This document shows, piece by piece, positions 1 through 9,445 of a DNA stretch of 64,000 bases. The notes below the pieces were generated by a model. That model made no database searches, was not told the origin of the DNA, and was given only the letters and a program-made list of their open reading frames with translations. The stretch's first letter is position 1. Each line of letters begins with the position of its first letter. Both the position numbers and the translations under genes were made by a program. This stretch comes from UBA10364 sp905182675 (lineage in GTDB: Bacteria > Bacteroidota > Bacteroidia > Flavobacteriales > Schleiferiaceae), in NCBI GenBank assembly GCA_963933975.1, contig CAWVWE010000006.1, forward strand, positions 1 to 64,000, in the 5' to 3' direction.

Positions 1-3000
1 TCATGTGGGCTTAATATTACCGCAAGTGTTGTAAACAGTAATAATTATACGGTTTCAATAACAAGTTCAAATGGATTTGCATACAACGGAACCTCTGTAA
101 ATGTTCCGTTGAAAGGCACTTATTCTATTGTTGCCACTGACTCTGCGTCCGGAGAAACGCTTACAAAAACAGTGTCAATTACCAATCCTTTAGAAATAGG
201 CTACCTATCATTTAAAGATGCATGTGCCTCTAATCTGGGATATGGAGAAATCATCTTAGGAGACTTTTCAGGAGGCGAAAGATATAATTGGCCGAATGAC
301 TCATATTCGGCATATTCTTTGGAGATTATGGATTCTACGGGCACTAGTATTTGGAATAATAATGTCCCGAATAATACAGGTCATCGCAATAATCTTAGCG
401 TCCAATCGGGTGGCTACGTAATTATTCTTTCGGATGCCTCGGGCTGTTCAGTGTATGACACAGTTGTAATAAAGGATCTTGTGGGCTCAAAATACTACAT
501 CTCAACAACGGGGTCTGACGTTAATAGTGGTGGATATACGGATCCATTATCTACCATCGAAGAAGCCTTAAATAGATCTTGTGATGGAGATACAATAATT
601 CTATTCGATGGTGAATATTTTGAAAACATTGATTTTACAAGTACCTATTTGCCCTATGTAACTATTGCATCGGAGTTTATTGAAAACGGTATTCAGTCGC
701 ACATCGCGAACACGATTGTTAATGGTATGGACGAAGATCCGGTATTTGATATTATGAATCATAATAGTACATCCGATACTATAGTTTTTGTTGGCTTTAC
801 AATCACAAACGGTAAAGCATCTAACTTGTATGGTGGTGGCGGTATTGCGATTAGCCAGTCTAGCGTAGCTTTGAAAAACATGGTGGTTTCTGGCAACCGC
901 TCAGGACAGCGTGGTGGAGGTATCGGCATGGATAATAGTAGGCTTAACCTATGGAACACCGTTATCTCCGATAACATAGCACAAGGCGAAGGAGGTGGAA
1001 TATCCTCGCATTATGGATACAGCTTAGATGGTCATAACTCTACAGTCATTGAGAATAATAAATCTTCAAGCGATAATGGTGGAGGGATATCCTTTGGTCA
1101 AGGTCATTGGAACAGTACGGAAGACATGTTTATTCGTGGTTTTGTTGTGAAAAACAACTCTGCTGAGTATCGTGGCGGCGGTGTTAATATTAATAATTGG
1201 GCTCAAAACACTGAAGTTTTCATGCTTGAAGACATGACCATTACGAACAACAGGTCTACGAACAGTGATGCTGGTGGTCTGTACCTAGAAAATAATGGTG
1301 AAGAGGCTGTAATCCAGAACGTCATCGTGGCCTTTAATAAGAGTAATGGCGCAGGTGGTATGACAGTTAATAATACGGATCTAGACATCATCCACTCCAC
1401 TATATATAAGAACGATGTTCTGAATGCGACTAGCTCAAACGATCAGATTGTCTTAAGAAATAATGCGAATGTGTTGTTTTTAAACAGCGCAGTAGGTGGC
1501 CAATCGAATTTAGGGACGAGCATTGCTCATACATTCTATTTAGACGACAATGACACCACTTGTGATCTGACGGTACAGAATTCAATTGTATCGGGGGGAA
1601 TAAATTCGATAGATAATCCATATTCATCAACGGTTACGGGTTCACCTATAGGTCAGGCTCTATACTTGGCAGATCCAAGCCAAGGCGATTATATGCTTAG
1701 CTCGGTTAGTCAGGGACTTGGTGCCGGTGTAGCATCTTACACCGGAGTGACGATGCCGTTGATTGATATTAATGGTGTTTCAAGACCTAATCCTATTGGG
1801 ACTAACCCTGATTTGGGTGCTGTGGAAAGTCCGCTTGATACCGCAAGTTTCGGTGCAGCGTATGAAGTTCGTGACAACATTGCGTGTGATCCAACATTCG
1901 GCCGTTTGAAGGTTATACCATTAAATGGATCGGGGTCATATAAATATGAATTAGATGACATTACCGGTACAGCAACATTCAGTGTTCAACAGAATGTTCC
2001 GAACTATACATATAGTAGTCTATACTCTGGTGACTACCAGGTAACGATAACAGATTTATTTGATAGCTCTGAATTTATTGATACGGTCACAATATCTGGC
2101 AAGGACAGTTTAGTGATTAACAAAAATGTTGTGGATGAATTCTGTTTTGGTGAGCAAGACGGATCAATTACACTGAGTGTTTTAGGAGGAGATGGTTATT
2201 ATGACTATACATGGTCTACGATCTCTAATTCGAATTGGCCAAAGGGACGTAGTCTGAATAACATTGGCCCAGATGAGTATTTTGTAACGGTAAGAGACGG
2301 TGACAACTGTTTTATCGAAGATTCGGTTACGATTACCACTCTTCATGCAACTCCAATTGTTACCATTACTGGAAATCTCAACAAGGGAGGCAGTATAACT
2401 CAGTCAACCAATCCTCAGGTAAGAGCTTGTGTGGGTGACTTAGTTACACTAGACGCCGGTTCTGGTTTCATAAGTTATTCTTGGACGACTGTCGATCAGC
2501 TTAACTCGTGGTCAACTCAAACGCTTAGTGCTTCTTATGAAGAGGGCTTCTATGTGACGGTTATAGATAGCTTCGGTTGTTCTAATACTGATTCAGCAGA
2601 AGTATTCTATGTTCAGCGCCCAGCTGTGTATGCTTCTAATGTCAATTCAAATATTGGTGGTAGCTATCAGCAGGTTACTTCTTATATAGAAGGTACAAAT
2701 GAGACTACCGGATTTAATGGTGAGCCAAAACCTTATGGTGCTGGTGATAGATTTGCGAAAATGCAGTTTATTATTCCAGCTAGTGAATTGATTGCAGAAG
2801 GGTTAACAGATCAAACAGCTATTAATTCATTAGGATTCGAGGTAGGTCAAACTTCAAGCAGTCCAATTCAAGGCTTTAAAATTAAGCTGAAGAATACGAC
2901 TGCTAACCAGGTCTCATCGACTTTTGAAACAGGTTTTACACAGGTATATGGATTTAATATTCTTACACCAGGTGAAGGATGGAACACTCATGAGTTTGAT

Positions 3001-6000
3001 CAAGACTTTGTTTGGGACGGCACGAAAAACCTTTTAGTTCAAGTGGAATACTCGAATGTTGCCTTCCAGAACGCTACGAATACCTATTTAGTCGGTCACT
3101 CTACGAGCTACAACAGTTCTGCTGTTGCCACGAGCTATTCTTCAAGTGTGGCCAACCAGACGTCTGCGAGTGTTCAATCATGGCGTCCAAACATCAAGTT
3201 TGGTATTGATAAAGTAGAAGCCACAGACACACTTAGGGTATGTGATTTTACTATGCTTAATACTACGGATGATTATGACACCTATGCATGGCTCATTAAC
3301 GGGACATCTCAGAGCACTCAGTTGAGATACAGTATGAGCACGCCTAATCAGGTTGTCTTGAAAACTGTAGATGCCGCATCTTCATGTATCATGTATAGCG
3401 ATACAGTTCAAGTTCTTTTAGATGTTACACCATCAGTAACACTATCTGATATTTCGTTGATTGGTTGTATTGGTGATACTTTAACGACATCTGTTGATAC
3501 GGTACAGACTACTAATATTTATCAATGGAGTAATGGAATTCTCGATACCACTGCGTTCTTCACGGAATCAGGTGACTACTATGTCTACGCAATCAGCCCT
3601 GCAGGTTGTCAAGGAGTAGATACTGTAAACGTAAGTATCAATATTCCACCAGATGTTCTAATTGAGCTTAATGGAAAAGTATTAACCTCTACAGATGGAT
3701 CACTAGTTGCGGATAACTCTTCTTGTGATACTACATTGATATTACCGTACTATAGTTCGGTTGATACTTTGAGTGATCTTAATTCAAGCGAATGGTCTAC
3801 CTATAGTAGTGAATTCTTGACTTGGGAGTATCAACAGGGATGGGATAGCCTTGTAGATTATACAGGCCCTACTTTTGATGCTGATAACAACTACCTAGGT
3901 GGATTCTATCAGTTTGATCCTGCATCATTAACGGATCAAAATAAAGTTGGTTACCTACAGTTAGGTTGTGTTAACCTATTAGGGATGACATCTCCAGAGT
4001 TGAGTTTTGAATACCATATGGTAGATGTATATGCTGATTCGTCAAGTACATCCGATCAAATGGGAACATTAGCTTTAGAGATTAAATCAGCTGATGACGC
4101 TACTTGGTCTACGCTATGGCAAAATTCAGGAACTGACACAGCTTATGGATGGGTAGAGAAAACCATTCAACTCAGTTCTTATGTCAATAAGACAGTTCAA
4201 ATGCGTTGGAAAGGAACTGCCGGAGTCGGTGGTCCAAGATCTGAGATGGGATTGGATAATATCATGATCTCTGATTCTGTAGCTAATCTGAGCAATGTTT
4301 CCGGACGAATTACACCTGAAACGGTTTGTGAGGGCGATAGTCTTGTCGCAAATGCTGTTACTAACGGTACAACCCAGTTTACCTATGCGTGGAATAACGG
4401 TGACACAACATCAAGTATTTATCTGACCACTACTGGTTGGTATAGCGTTGCTGTAACGGATGAGAAAAACTGTTCAGTTTCCTCAGACAGCGTATTTGTC
4501 ATTGTGAATCCAGCGCCTAATAATGCTTTAGTACTTAGTGATACAACACAGTACTGTGCTACGGAATTTGATTCATTAACAATTACCGCTGTAAATGGCT
4601 ACAATGATTACGATTGGTTCTCAAGGTCTTCAGTATCTGGTGCAAACCAATTTACTCAAGTAGATTCCATTGTAGAGTTATTAGTTGATTCATTAGTATT
4701 TGGAATAACTGATTACTACGTGACCATTACTGATTCTATTGGTTGTAGATCATCCTCTTCAGTAATTGAATTGGTGAAAAGAGTAAACCCAAGCATAATA
4801 CTTACACAAAATGCAGTATTATGTTATGGGGATAGTACAGGACAACTTAGTGTTGTAGTATCTGGGTCATCTCAAAATGCTACAACATGTCCAGTGATCG
4901 TAGAATTAACCGATTCTTACGGTGACGGTTGGAATGGAGGTCAAGTGATCGTTAAAAACTCAAGCGGTGTCGCTATCGATACTCTTGGTAATGACTTTAC
5001 CAGCGGATCCTCTTACACGGATACACTTATGCTAGGGAGTGGATCAAGCTATTCAATTGAAGTTTCGCAGTTGGGAAATTTCGCTTATGAAATGGGATTA
5101 AGCGTTATTTCTAGTGGAACCACAATTGCTACTTATGCCGGTACAACATCTGCTTCATTATCAAATACCGTTTTGGGAACCCAAATGGCACTGTTCACAC
5201 CAAGTTGTTCTACTAGCCCAACAACGCCTACTGTTTCAAGCGGTGGGTTGATGTATGTCTGGTCCAACGGATCGGATAGTGCGATAGTTGAAAACGTTGC
5301 CACTGGTTGGTATACGGTTGCTGTTACTGACAGCTTCAGTTGTCAAACTGTTGATAGCGTATTTGTTTCAGAACCAACTCAATTGGATCTCACCCAAATA
5401 CTACAATCCGACGTATTATGTAATGATGGAAGTGACGGGTTTGCTGACTACTCATTTACAGGAGGCGTTGGTGGTTACTCCTATTCATGGTCTGATAGTA
5501 CAGGAACATGGTCTAGCGATTCAATAAGCTTAACCGGTGCGCCAGCTAGCGTATACTATTTAACTGCATTAGACAGTAATGGTTGTAGTAAGCAAGACAC
5601 TGTGGTTATAGACGAACCAACAGAATTAGTGATGACTTTAGACTCAACCTTAGACCTTAGTTGTTTCCAAAGCGCGGATGGTTATGCTGTTGCCACAGTT
5701 ACAGGTGGTTTAGGAGCATACAGTTACTCTATTGATGGTGTATCTGTAAATAGCTTATCTGACAGTGCGCTGGTAGCTGGTACCCATACATTTATGGTGG
5801 TTGACGGTAATGGTTGTTCTGATAGCGTCCTCTTTACACTCACAGAGCCTAACCTGCTTACAGCGAATACTACTGTTGTTCAATACTTCGGTGGTGTTCA
5901 GGTAAGTTGTAATGGTGAAACAGATGGGGGCATTGATGTTAACGTCGCAGGCGGTACACTTCCTTACAGCTTCTTATGGAATGATAACGATACGACTCAA

Positions 6001-7785
6001 GACAGATCTATGATTGGCGCGGGTATATACTCAATGACAGTTACGGATGCTCAAGGGTGTATAGTAAGTATATCAGAAGTGATATCTGAACCTACGGTGT
6101 TAGTTGCCTCATCTTTAGTGGACTCTCTCGAATGTTATGGAGCTCAGGATGGAAGTATCTCATATACAGTATCTGGAGCAAATGCACCTTACTTAAGTTC
6201 ATGGTCTGGTTCATTAGGCACATCAGTTGATAGTGTTTTAACAACCTTCCAGGTTGATATGACGGGTGCTTCTGTTAGTACAAGTGGTATGCAGTTAATC
6301 TCAAACTCTGGATCCAACTACAGTATGAGTATGGTTCCAGTACTAGAGGATTCTATTTATAGAGTTACCATTGCAATGGCAGTAGGGAGTACTATGGAAT
6401 ACCGATTCTTTAATGGGGCTGCTGCTGAGAGTGTTAGTTCACTATGTGGTACAAACATTGGCGGTACGTTCTATCGTACTGTCACGGTGTCATCCGATAC
6501 AACATTCGGTGCAGTAGCATTCTCAGGATGTACATTGATCAGCTCTAATATGACTGGAGCAGGGATTTACGGATCACGTGATCTGACAGGTTTATCTGCG
6601 GGAGTATATACAATGAGCTTTACGGATGTAAACGGCTGTACTGTTTTAATGTCTGACTCGATTGCTCAGCCTGATAGCTTATACATATCAGCGGCGAGTA
6701 TAGTAGATGCTAGTTGTCCTCAAACACCTGATGGATTCATCGATATCACTGTCGCCGGAGGCACAGCGCCTTATTCATACATTTGGAATGGAGGTACAGA
6801 TACAACTCAAGACATATCGGCTGCTTATGGATACTATTCTGTTCAGATAACCGATGCAAAAGGTTGTATTGATAGTGCAACGTATTTAATTGATGCGCCA
6901 TTCCCGTATAATGACGAAGAGTTGTGTGTGGTTACAGTTGATACAACAGGTGTCAACCTGCTTGTTTGGGATAAGACCCCAGGACAGCGCACTGCAGACT
7001 ATATTATACTTCGTGAAAACGCATCAACGCAGTACGCGAGTGTAGGAACTAATGTTTATAATAACATGAGTACTTATGCTGATCAAAACTCTAATCCAGC
7101 GGTACAGCCGTATAGATATAAGTTAGTACTTCAGGATAGTTGTGGTAATTATTCAGATACTTCTGATTTCCATGCTACTATTCACCTACAAGCTAGCCCT
7201 GGTATTGCCTCTAACGAGGTTCAGTTATCATGGACGGCATACGAAGGGAAAACAGTACAGACCTACTATATCTATCGCTGGTTGAGTCCATTGAATAGAA
7301 TATTAGTGGATTCTGTTAGCTCGAATGTATTTACGTACACTGATATATATCCTGTGACAACTACAATCACTGCTCTCCTTTACGAAGTAGGCGCTAAGTT
7401 TGTAAACGGTGGATGTAGCCCAACTGTAGGAAAACGAGCTACTTATGCTAATTCTATGTCAAACGTATTGGATTGGGGTACAGATGGCGGCGTTTCCATA
7501 GGAACGGATGAGTGGGTTGATGTCGTATTAGAGCACGATCTAGAGATTTATCCAAATCCAACATTGGGACGATTAAATCTAGACCTGAAAGGTGCATGGG
7601 AATATCAAGAAGATATTAATATTAAAGTTCTTGATCTTACTGGTAGAGTTTTAGCAACAAGTATCACTAATGGAGCTGGAACTGTTCAGTTTGATTTCCA
7701 AGAGTTACCTGCTGGCATATACTTTATCAATATTATTACCAACGAAGGAAGAACCATTGTTAAACGTTTTGAAAGAATAAACTAA
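1..7785 (+). CDS. Giant T9SS-sorted adhesin with SprB-type repeats (5' end outside window)
   Basis: The frame is open from base 1, so the N-terminus and signal peptide lie outside the window; the visible part is about 2,594 residues. A DUF1565/Pel-like parallel beta-helix (about bases 490-1810) is marked by YYISTTGSD and repeated GGGI or GGGV turns. Several Ig-like blocks of the form CxGDS...YxWSNG...GxYxVxVTDxxGC follow. About bases 3750-4270 are a MAM-like jelly roll ending in GLDNIMISD, and about 4880-5200 hold a DSYGDGWNGG module. SprB-type repeats (GGxxPYSYxW...VTDxxGC) occupy about 5400-6900. The C-terminus (about 7530-7785) is a type A T9SS sorting domain with IYPNPTLGRL and LPAGIYFINI. 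By family knowledge such proteins are secreted through the outer membrane and anchored to or released from the surface, acting in adhesion or gliding. The ligand cannot be inferred. The stop codon overlaps the next start (TAATG). Confidence 0.88.
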   Translation, partial: SCGLNITASVVNSNNYTVSITSSNGFAYNGTSVNVPLKGTYSIVATDSASGETLTKTVSITNPLEIGYLSFKDACASNLGYGEIILGDFSGGERYNWPNDSYSAYSLEIMDSTGTSIWNNNVPNNTGHRNNLSVQSGGYVIILSDASGCSVYDTVVIKDLVGSKYYISTTGSDVNSGGYTDPLSTIEEALNRSCDGDTIILFDGEYFENIDFTSTYLPYVTIASEFIENGIQSHIANTIVNGMDEDPVFDIMNHNSTSDTIVFVGFTITNGKASNLYGGGGIAISQSSVALKNMVVSGNRSGQRGGGIGMDNSRLNLWNTVISDNIAQGEGGGISSHYGYSLDGHNSTVIENNKSSSDNGGGISFGQGHWNSTEDMFIRGFVVKNNSAEYRGGGVNINNWAQNTEVFMLEDMTITNNRSTNSDAGGLYLENNGEEAVIQNVIVAFNKSNGAGGMTVNNTDLDIIHSTIYKNDVLNATSSNDQIVLRNNANVLFLNSAVGGQSNLGTSIAHTFYLDDNDTTCDLTVQNSIVSGGINSIDNPYSSTVTGSPIGQALYLADPSQGDYMLSSVSQGLGAGVASYTGVTMPLIDINGVSRPNPIGTNPDLGAVESPLDTASFGAAYEVRDNIACDPTFGRLKVIPLNGSGSYKYELDDITGTATFSVQQNVPNYTYSSLYSGDYQVTITDLFDSSEFIDTVTISGKDSLVINKNVVDEFCFGEQDGSITLSVLGGDGYYDYTWSTISNSNWPKGRSLNNIGPDEYFVTVRDGDNCFIEDSVTITTLHATPIVTITGNLNKGGSITQSTNPQVRACVGDLVTLDAGSGFISYSWTTVDQLNSWSTQTLSASYEEGFYVTVIDSFGCSNTDSAEVFYVQRPAVYASNVNSNIGGSYQQVTSYIEGTNETTGFNGEPKPYGAGDRFAKMQFIIPASELIAEGLTDQTAINSLGFEVGQTSSSPIQGFKIKLKNTTANQVSSTFETGFTQVYGFNILTPGEGWNTHEFDQDFVWDGTKNLLVQVEYSNVAFQNATNTYLVGHSTSYNSSAVATSYSSSVANQTSASVQSWRPNIKFGIDKVEATDTLRVCDFTMLNTTDDYDTYAWLINGTSQSTQLRYSMSTPNQVVLKTVDAASSCIMYSDTVQVLLDVTPSVTLSDISLIGCIGDTLTTSVDTVQTTNIYQWSNGILDTTAFFTESGDYYVYAISPAGCQGVDTVNVSINIPPDVLIELNGKVLTSTDGSLVADNSSCDTTLILPYYSSVDTLSDLNSSEWSTYSSEFLTWEYQQGWDSLVDYTGPTFDADNNYLGGFYQFDPASLTDQNKVGYLQLGCVNLLGMTSPELSFEYHMVDVYADSSSTSDQMGTLALEIKSADDATWSTLWQNSGTDTAYGWVEKTIQLSSYVNKTVQMRWKGTAGVGGPRSEMGLDNIMISDSVANLSNVSGRITPETVCEGDSLVANAVTNGTTQFTYAWNNGDTTSSIYLTTTGWYSVAVTDEKNCSVSSDSVFVIVNPAPNNALVLSDTTQYCATEFDSLTITAVNGYNDYDWFSRSSVSGANQFTQVDSIVELLVDSLVFGITDYYVTITDSIGCRSSSSVIELVKRVNPSIILTQNAVLCYGDSTGQLSVVVSGSSQNATTCPVIVELTDSYGDGWNGGQVIVKNSSGVAIDTLGNDFTSGSSYTDTLMLGSGSSYSIEVSQLGNFAYEMGLSVISSGTTIATYAGTTSASLSNTVLGTQMALFTPSCSTSPTTPTVSSGGLMYVWSNGSDSAIVENVATGWYTVAVTDSFSCQTVDSVFVSEPTQLDLTQILQSDVLCNDGSDGFADYSFTGGVGGYSYSWSDSTGTWSSDSISLTGAPASVYYLTALDSNGCSKQDTVVIDEPTELVMTLDSTLDLSCFQSADGYAVATVTGGLGAYSYSIDGVSVNSLSDSALVAGTHTFMVVDGNGCSDSVLFTLTEPNLLTANTTVVQYFGGVQVSCNGETDGGIDVNVAGGTLPYSFLWNDNDTTQDRSMIGAGIYSMTVTDAQGCIVSISEVISEPTVLVASSLVDSLECYGAQDGSISYTVSGANAPYLSSWSGSLGTSVDSVLTTFQVDMTGASVSTSGMQLISNSGSNYSMSMVPVLEDSIYRVTIAMAVGSTMEYRFFNGAAAESVSSLCGTNIGGTFYRTVTVSSDTTFGAVAFSGCTLISSNMTGAGIYGSRDLTGLSAGVYTMSFTDVNGCTVLMSDSIAQPDSLYISAASIVDASCPQTPDGFIDITVAGGTAPYSYIWNGGTDTTQDISAAYGYYSVQITDAKGCIDSATYLIDAPFPYNDEELCVVTVDTTGVNLLVWDKTPGQRTADYIILRENASTQYASVGTNVYNNMSTYADQNSNPAVQPYRYKLVLQDSCGNYSDTSDFHATIHLQASPGIASNEVQLSWTAYEGKTVQTYYIYRWLSPLNRILVDSVSSNVFTYTDIYPVTTTITALLYEVGAKFVNGGCSPTVGKRATYANSMSNVLDWGTDGGVSIGTDEWVDVVLEHDLEIYPNPTLGRLNLDLKGAWEYQEDINIKVLDLTGRVLATSITNGAGTVQFDFQELPAGIYFINIITNEGRTIVKRFERIN

Positions 7786-8873
7786 TGAATAAAATCACTA
7801 AATCACTAGTCTTGGGACTGTTCTCGACACTAGCTTTTTCTCAGACGGAATCTAATCCACCGCTCTATAGCAGTGGTTACTTGGCGTTGCCAAGTACAGC
7901 TACTGAATTGTCATTAGCTGGATCAGCTAATCCATTGGGCTATAATCATCAGGTGTTCTCTTTAGGTCTATTGGATTTGGACAATCAAGTCGGAGCCTCA
8001 AGCATCCCTAGTGTTTCAGGTAGTCATGGTCCATCTTCATCCTTGTCACGAGCTAGTGTTGCTTACAACGTTAACGAGACCACAGGAATAGTAGGATCTA
8101 TTGGTTATTTTTCAGCTGGTGATGTAGAGTTAAGAGACGGCGATGGTAACGTACTGGGCCAGTTTACTCCGTTTGAGACAGATTTTAGAATAGGAGTAGT
8201 TAAAGCTCTTTCTGAAGATTTAAACGTTGGTGTGCGTCTTGGGTACCTTAGCACTAATCTAGGATCCAGTATGTCTACAGCGGCTATTAGAGAGGCCTCT
8301 GTGTTAATAGATTTCTCTGTAGACTATACAATAATGGAGAGTTCAAGTTCGTCTCTAACGACTTACTGGTCGTTGAATAACGTTGGGAAAAAAGCAAACT
8401 TCAGTGAGTCGAATCTTAATTACTTACCAGCTCAAATGTCTCTAGGTGTGGTATATGATTATGAAATTAATGATGATTTAAGAATCCTACCCCAACTACA
8501 ATTACAAAAATTCTTGGTACCAACGGCCCCGACGTATAATGCCGATGGAACAATTTTCGGTGGACAGCTACAAAACACTAATATTCTGGGATCGTTATTT
8601 ACCTCTTTTAATGACGCGCCAGGTGGATCAGCTGAAGAGGTTAAGGAATGGTGTCCTATTCTCTCGACTCAATTGGTTGTGAAAGAGAAAATTTTAATCA
8701 ATTTAGGAGCATCTCTTGAGCACCAAGATAAAGGGAATCGTCAATTTATTTCGCTAGGTATTGGTTACAAAGCTGAAAAAATCCAGCTAAGCACTGCTTA
8801 TTTAGTGCCACTATCAGACAACGCGGGCTATTTTCAAGGCTTGTTTGGACTAGGTGTTAAGTATAAGATATAA
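7785..8873 (+). CDS. PorV-family (T9SS shuttle-like) outer-membrane beta-barrel protein
   Basis: A signal peptide ends near residue 19 (AFS/QTE), and the 362-residue protein is otherwise alternating beta strands. It resembles PorV/LptO of the type IX secretion system. An N-terminal LPSTATELSLAG aligns in character with the family LPxxARAxxxGG segment. An internal SIGYFSAGDVELRDGDGN is followed by LGQFTPFETDF, and the C-terminal part has GNRQFISLGIGYK. PorV normally carries cargo from the SprA translocon to the sortase PorU. This copy lacks the usual NPA motif after the first strand and is encoded directly behind a giant T9SS cargo gene with a one-base TAATG overlap. It may therefore be a dedicated paralogue for that adhesin rather than the housekeeping PorV. 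The family call is firm; the dedicated role is inference. Confidence 0.75.
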   Translation: MNKITKSLVLGLFSTLAFSQTESNPPLYSSGYLALPSTATELSLAGSANPLGYNHQVFSLGLLDLDNQVGASSIPSVSGSHGPSSSLSRASVAYNVNETTGIVGSIGYFSAGDVELRDGDGNVLGQFTPFETDFRIGVVKALSEDLNVGVRLGYLSTNLGSSMSTAAIREASVLIDFSVDYTIMESSSSSLTTYWSLNNVGKKANFSESNLNYLPAQMSLGVVYDYEINDDLRILPQLQLQKFLVPTAPTYNADGTIFGGQLQNTNILGSLFTSFNDAPGGSAEEVKEWCPILSTQLVVKEKILINLGASLEHQDKGNRQFISLGIGYKAEKIQLSTAYLVPLSDNAGYFQGLFGLGVKYKI

Positions 8874-8897
8874 CATCACTTTTCCGAATTCACGCAT

Positions 8898-8936
8898 ATA
8901 AAAGAGCCCGCTGTTATAAATAGTGGGCTCTTTTAT
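8898..8936 (+). terminator. Rho-independent terminator after the adhesin/PorV-like operon
   Basis: ATAAAAGAGCCC (8898-8909) pairs with GGGCTCTTTTAT (8925-8936). A G-U pair and further matches extend the stem toward a short AT loop. The right arm ends in TTTT. The hairpin begins 25 bases after the PorV-like stop codon. It sits inside a second, outer inverted repeat, GAATTCACG (8886-8894) and CGTGAATTC (8940-8948). Confidence 0.85.
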
Positions 8937-8948
8937 ACTCGTGAATTC

Positions 8949-9445
8949 TTAGGATCACGATTGATTATGCCCGGGGGTAATTAAGATTTTATTGTCAATA
9001 TTGAAAGCCGGATTTATTATCCTAGAAATGTTGTTTTTTAGACCTTAATATTTAGGGATTACAGAAATGCTAGTTTAGCATAAAGACACAATTAGTGGAA
9101 AATAATATAACATTAATACTACTTATTTTCCTTTTAACCTGGACGTCCTTGATTGTGTTGATCTCAGGGATTTATCGTTCTTTGACCTCTGTGGATCTTA
9201 TTCGCAGTGTCAATAATGATTATCTTCTTTACATGCCAAAACATCCTTGAAATTAAGAAGATGGATAAAACCGCATATGCAAGAAGAAATAAGGTCTTGA
9301 CCATTCGTTTGGTGTTATATTGATGTTCGTAACTTGGTAAGTCAAATAATTTTAAAAGCACTCAAATTGTATCAAAACTTATTAGTTTTGCTCTTGTTAA
9401 AGAGGAGGATAAATTAATTCGACTCGATAAATTCCCGTACCACAC
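8949..9445. other. Gene-poor spacer of about 500 bases with two weak antisense small ORFs
   Basis: No recognisable gene lies here. A perfect 6-base inverted repeat, ATGCTA-GTT-TAGCAT, is at 9067-9081. Just after it a GTG-initiated frame at 9095-9250 (plus strand) encodes 51 residues with one hydrophobic segment (ITLILLIFLLTWTSLIVLIS) and a polar tail. On the minus strand, 9164-9304 (ATG start; 9361 from a GTG) encodes 46 residues, also with one hydrophobic segment followed by a basic tail. The two overlap in antisense, so probably at most one is real. Neither has a clear ribosome binding site or a recognised family. Confidence 0.3.
9383..9390 (+). promoter_or_regulatory. Candidate -7 element for the Asp-box T9SS protein
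   Basis: TAGTTTTG fits the Bacteroidota -7 consensus TAnnTTTG and lies 55 bases before the start codon. The nearest upstream TTG (9367-9369) is only 13 bases away, shorter than the usual 19-21, so the -33 half is weak. Confidence 0.35.

Noticed and set aside
830..1180. Repeated GGTGGTGG/GGAGGTGG words considered as a DNA tandem repeat
   Set aside because: They encode the GGGI turns of a beta-helix and are not regularly spaced or identical at DNA level.
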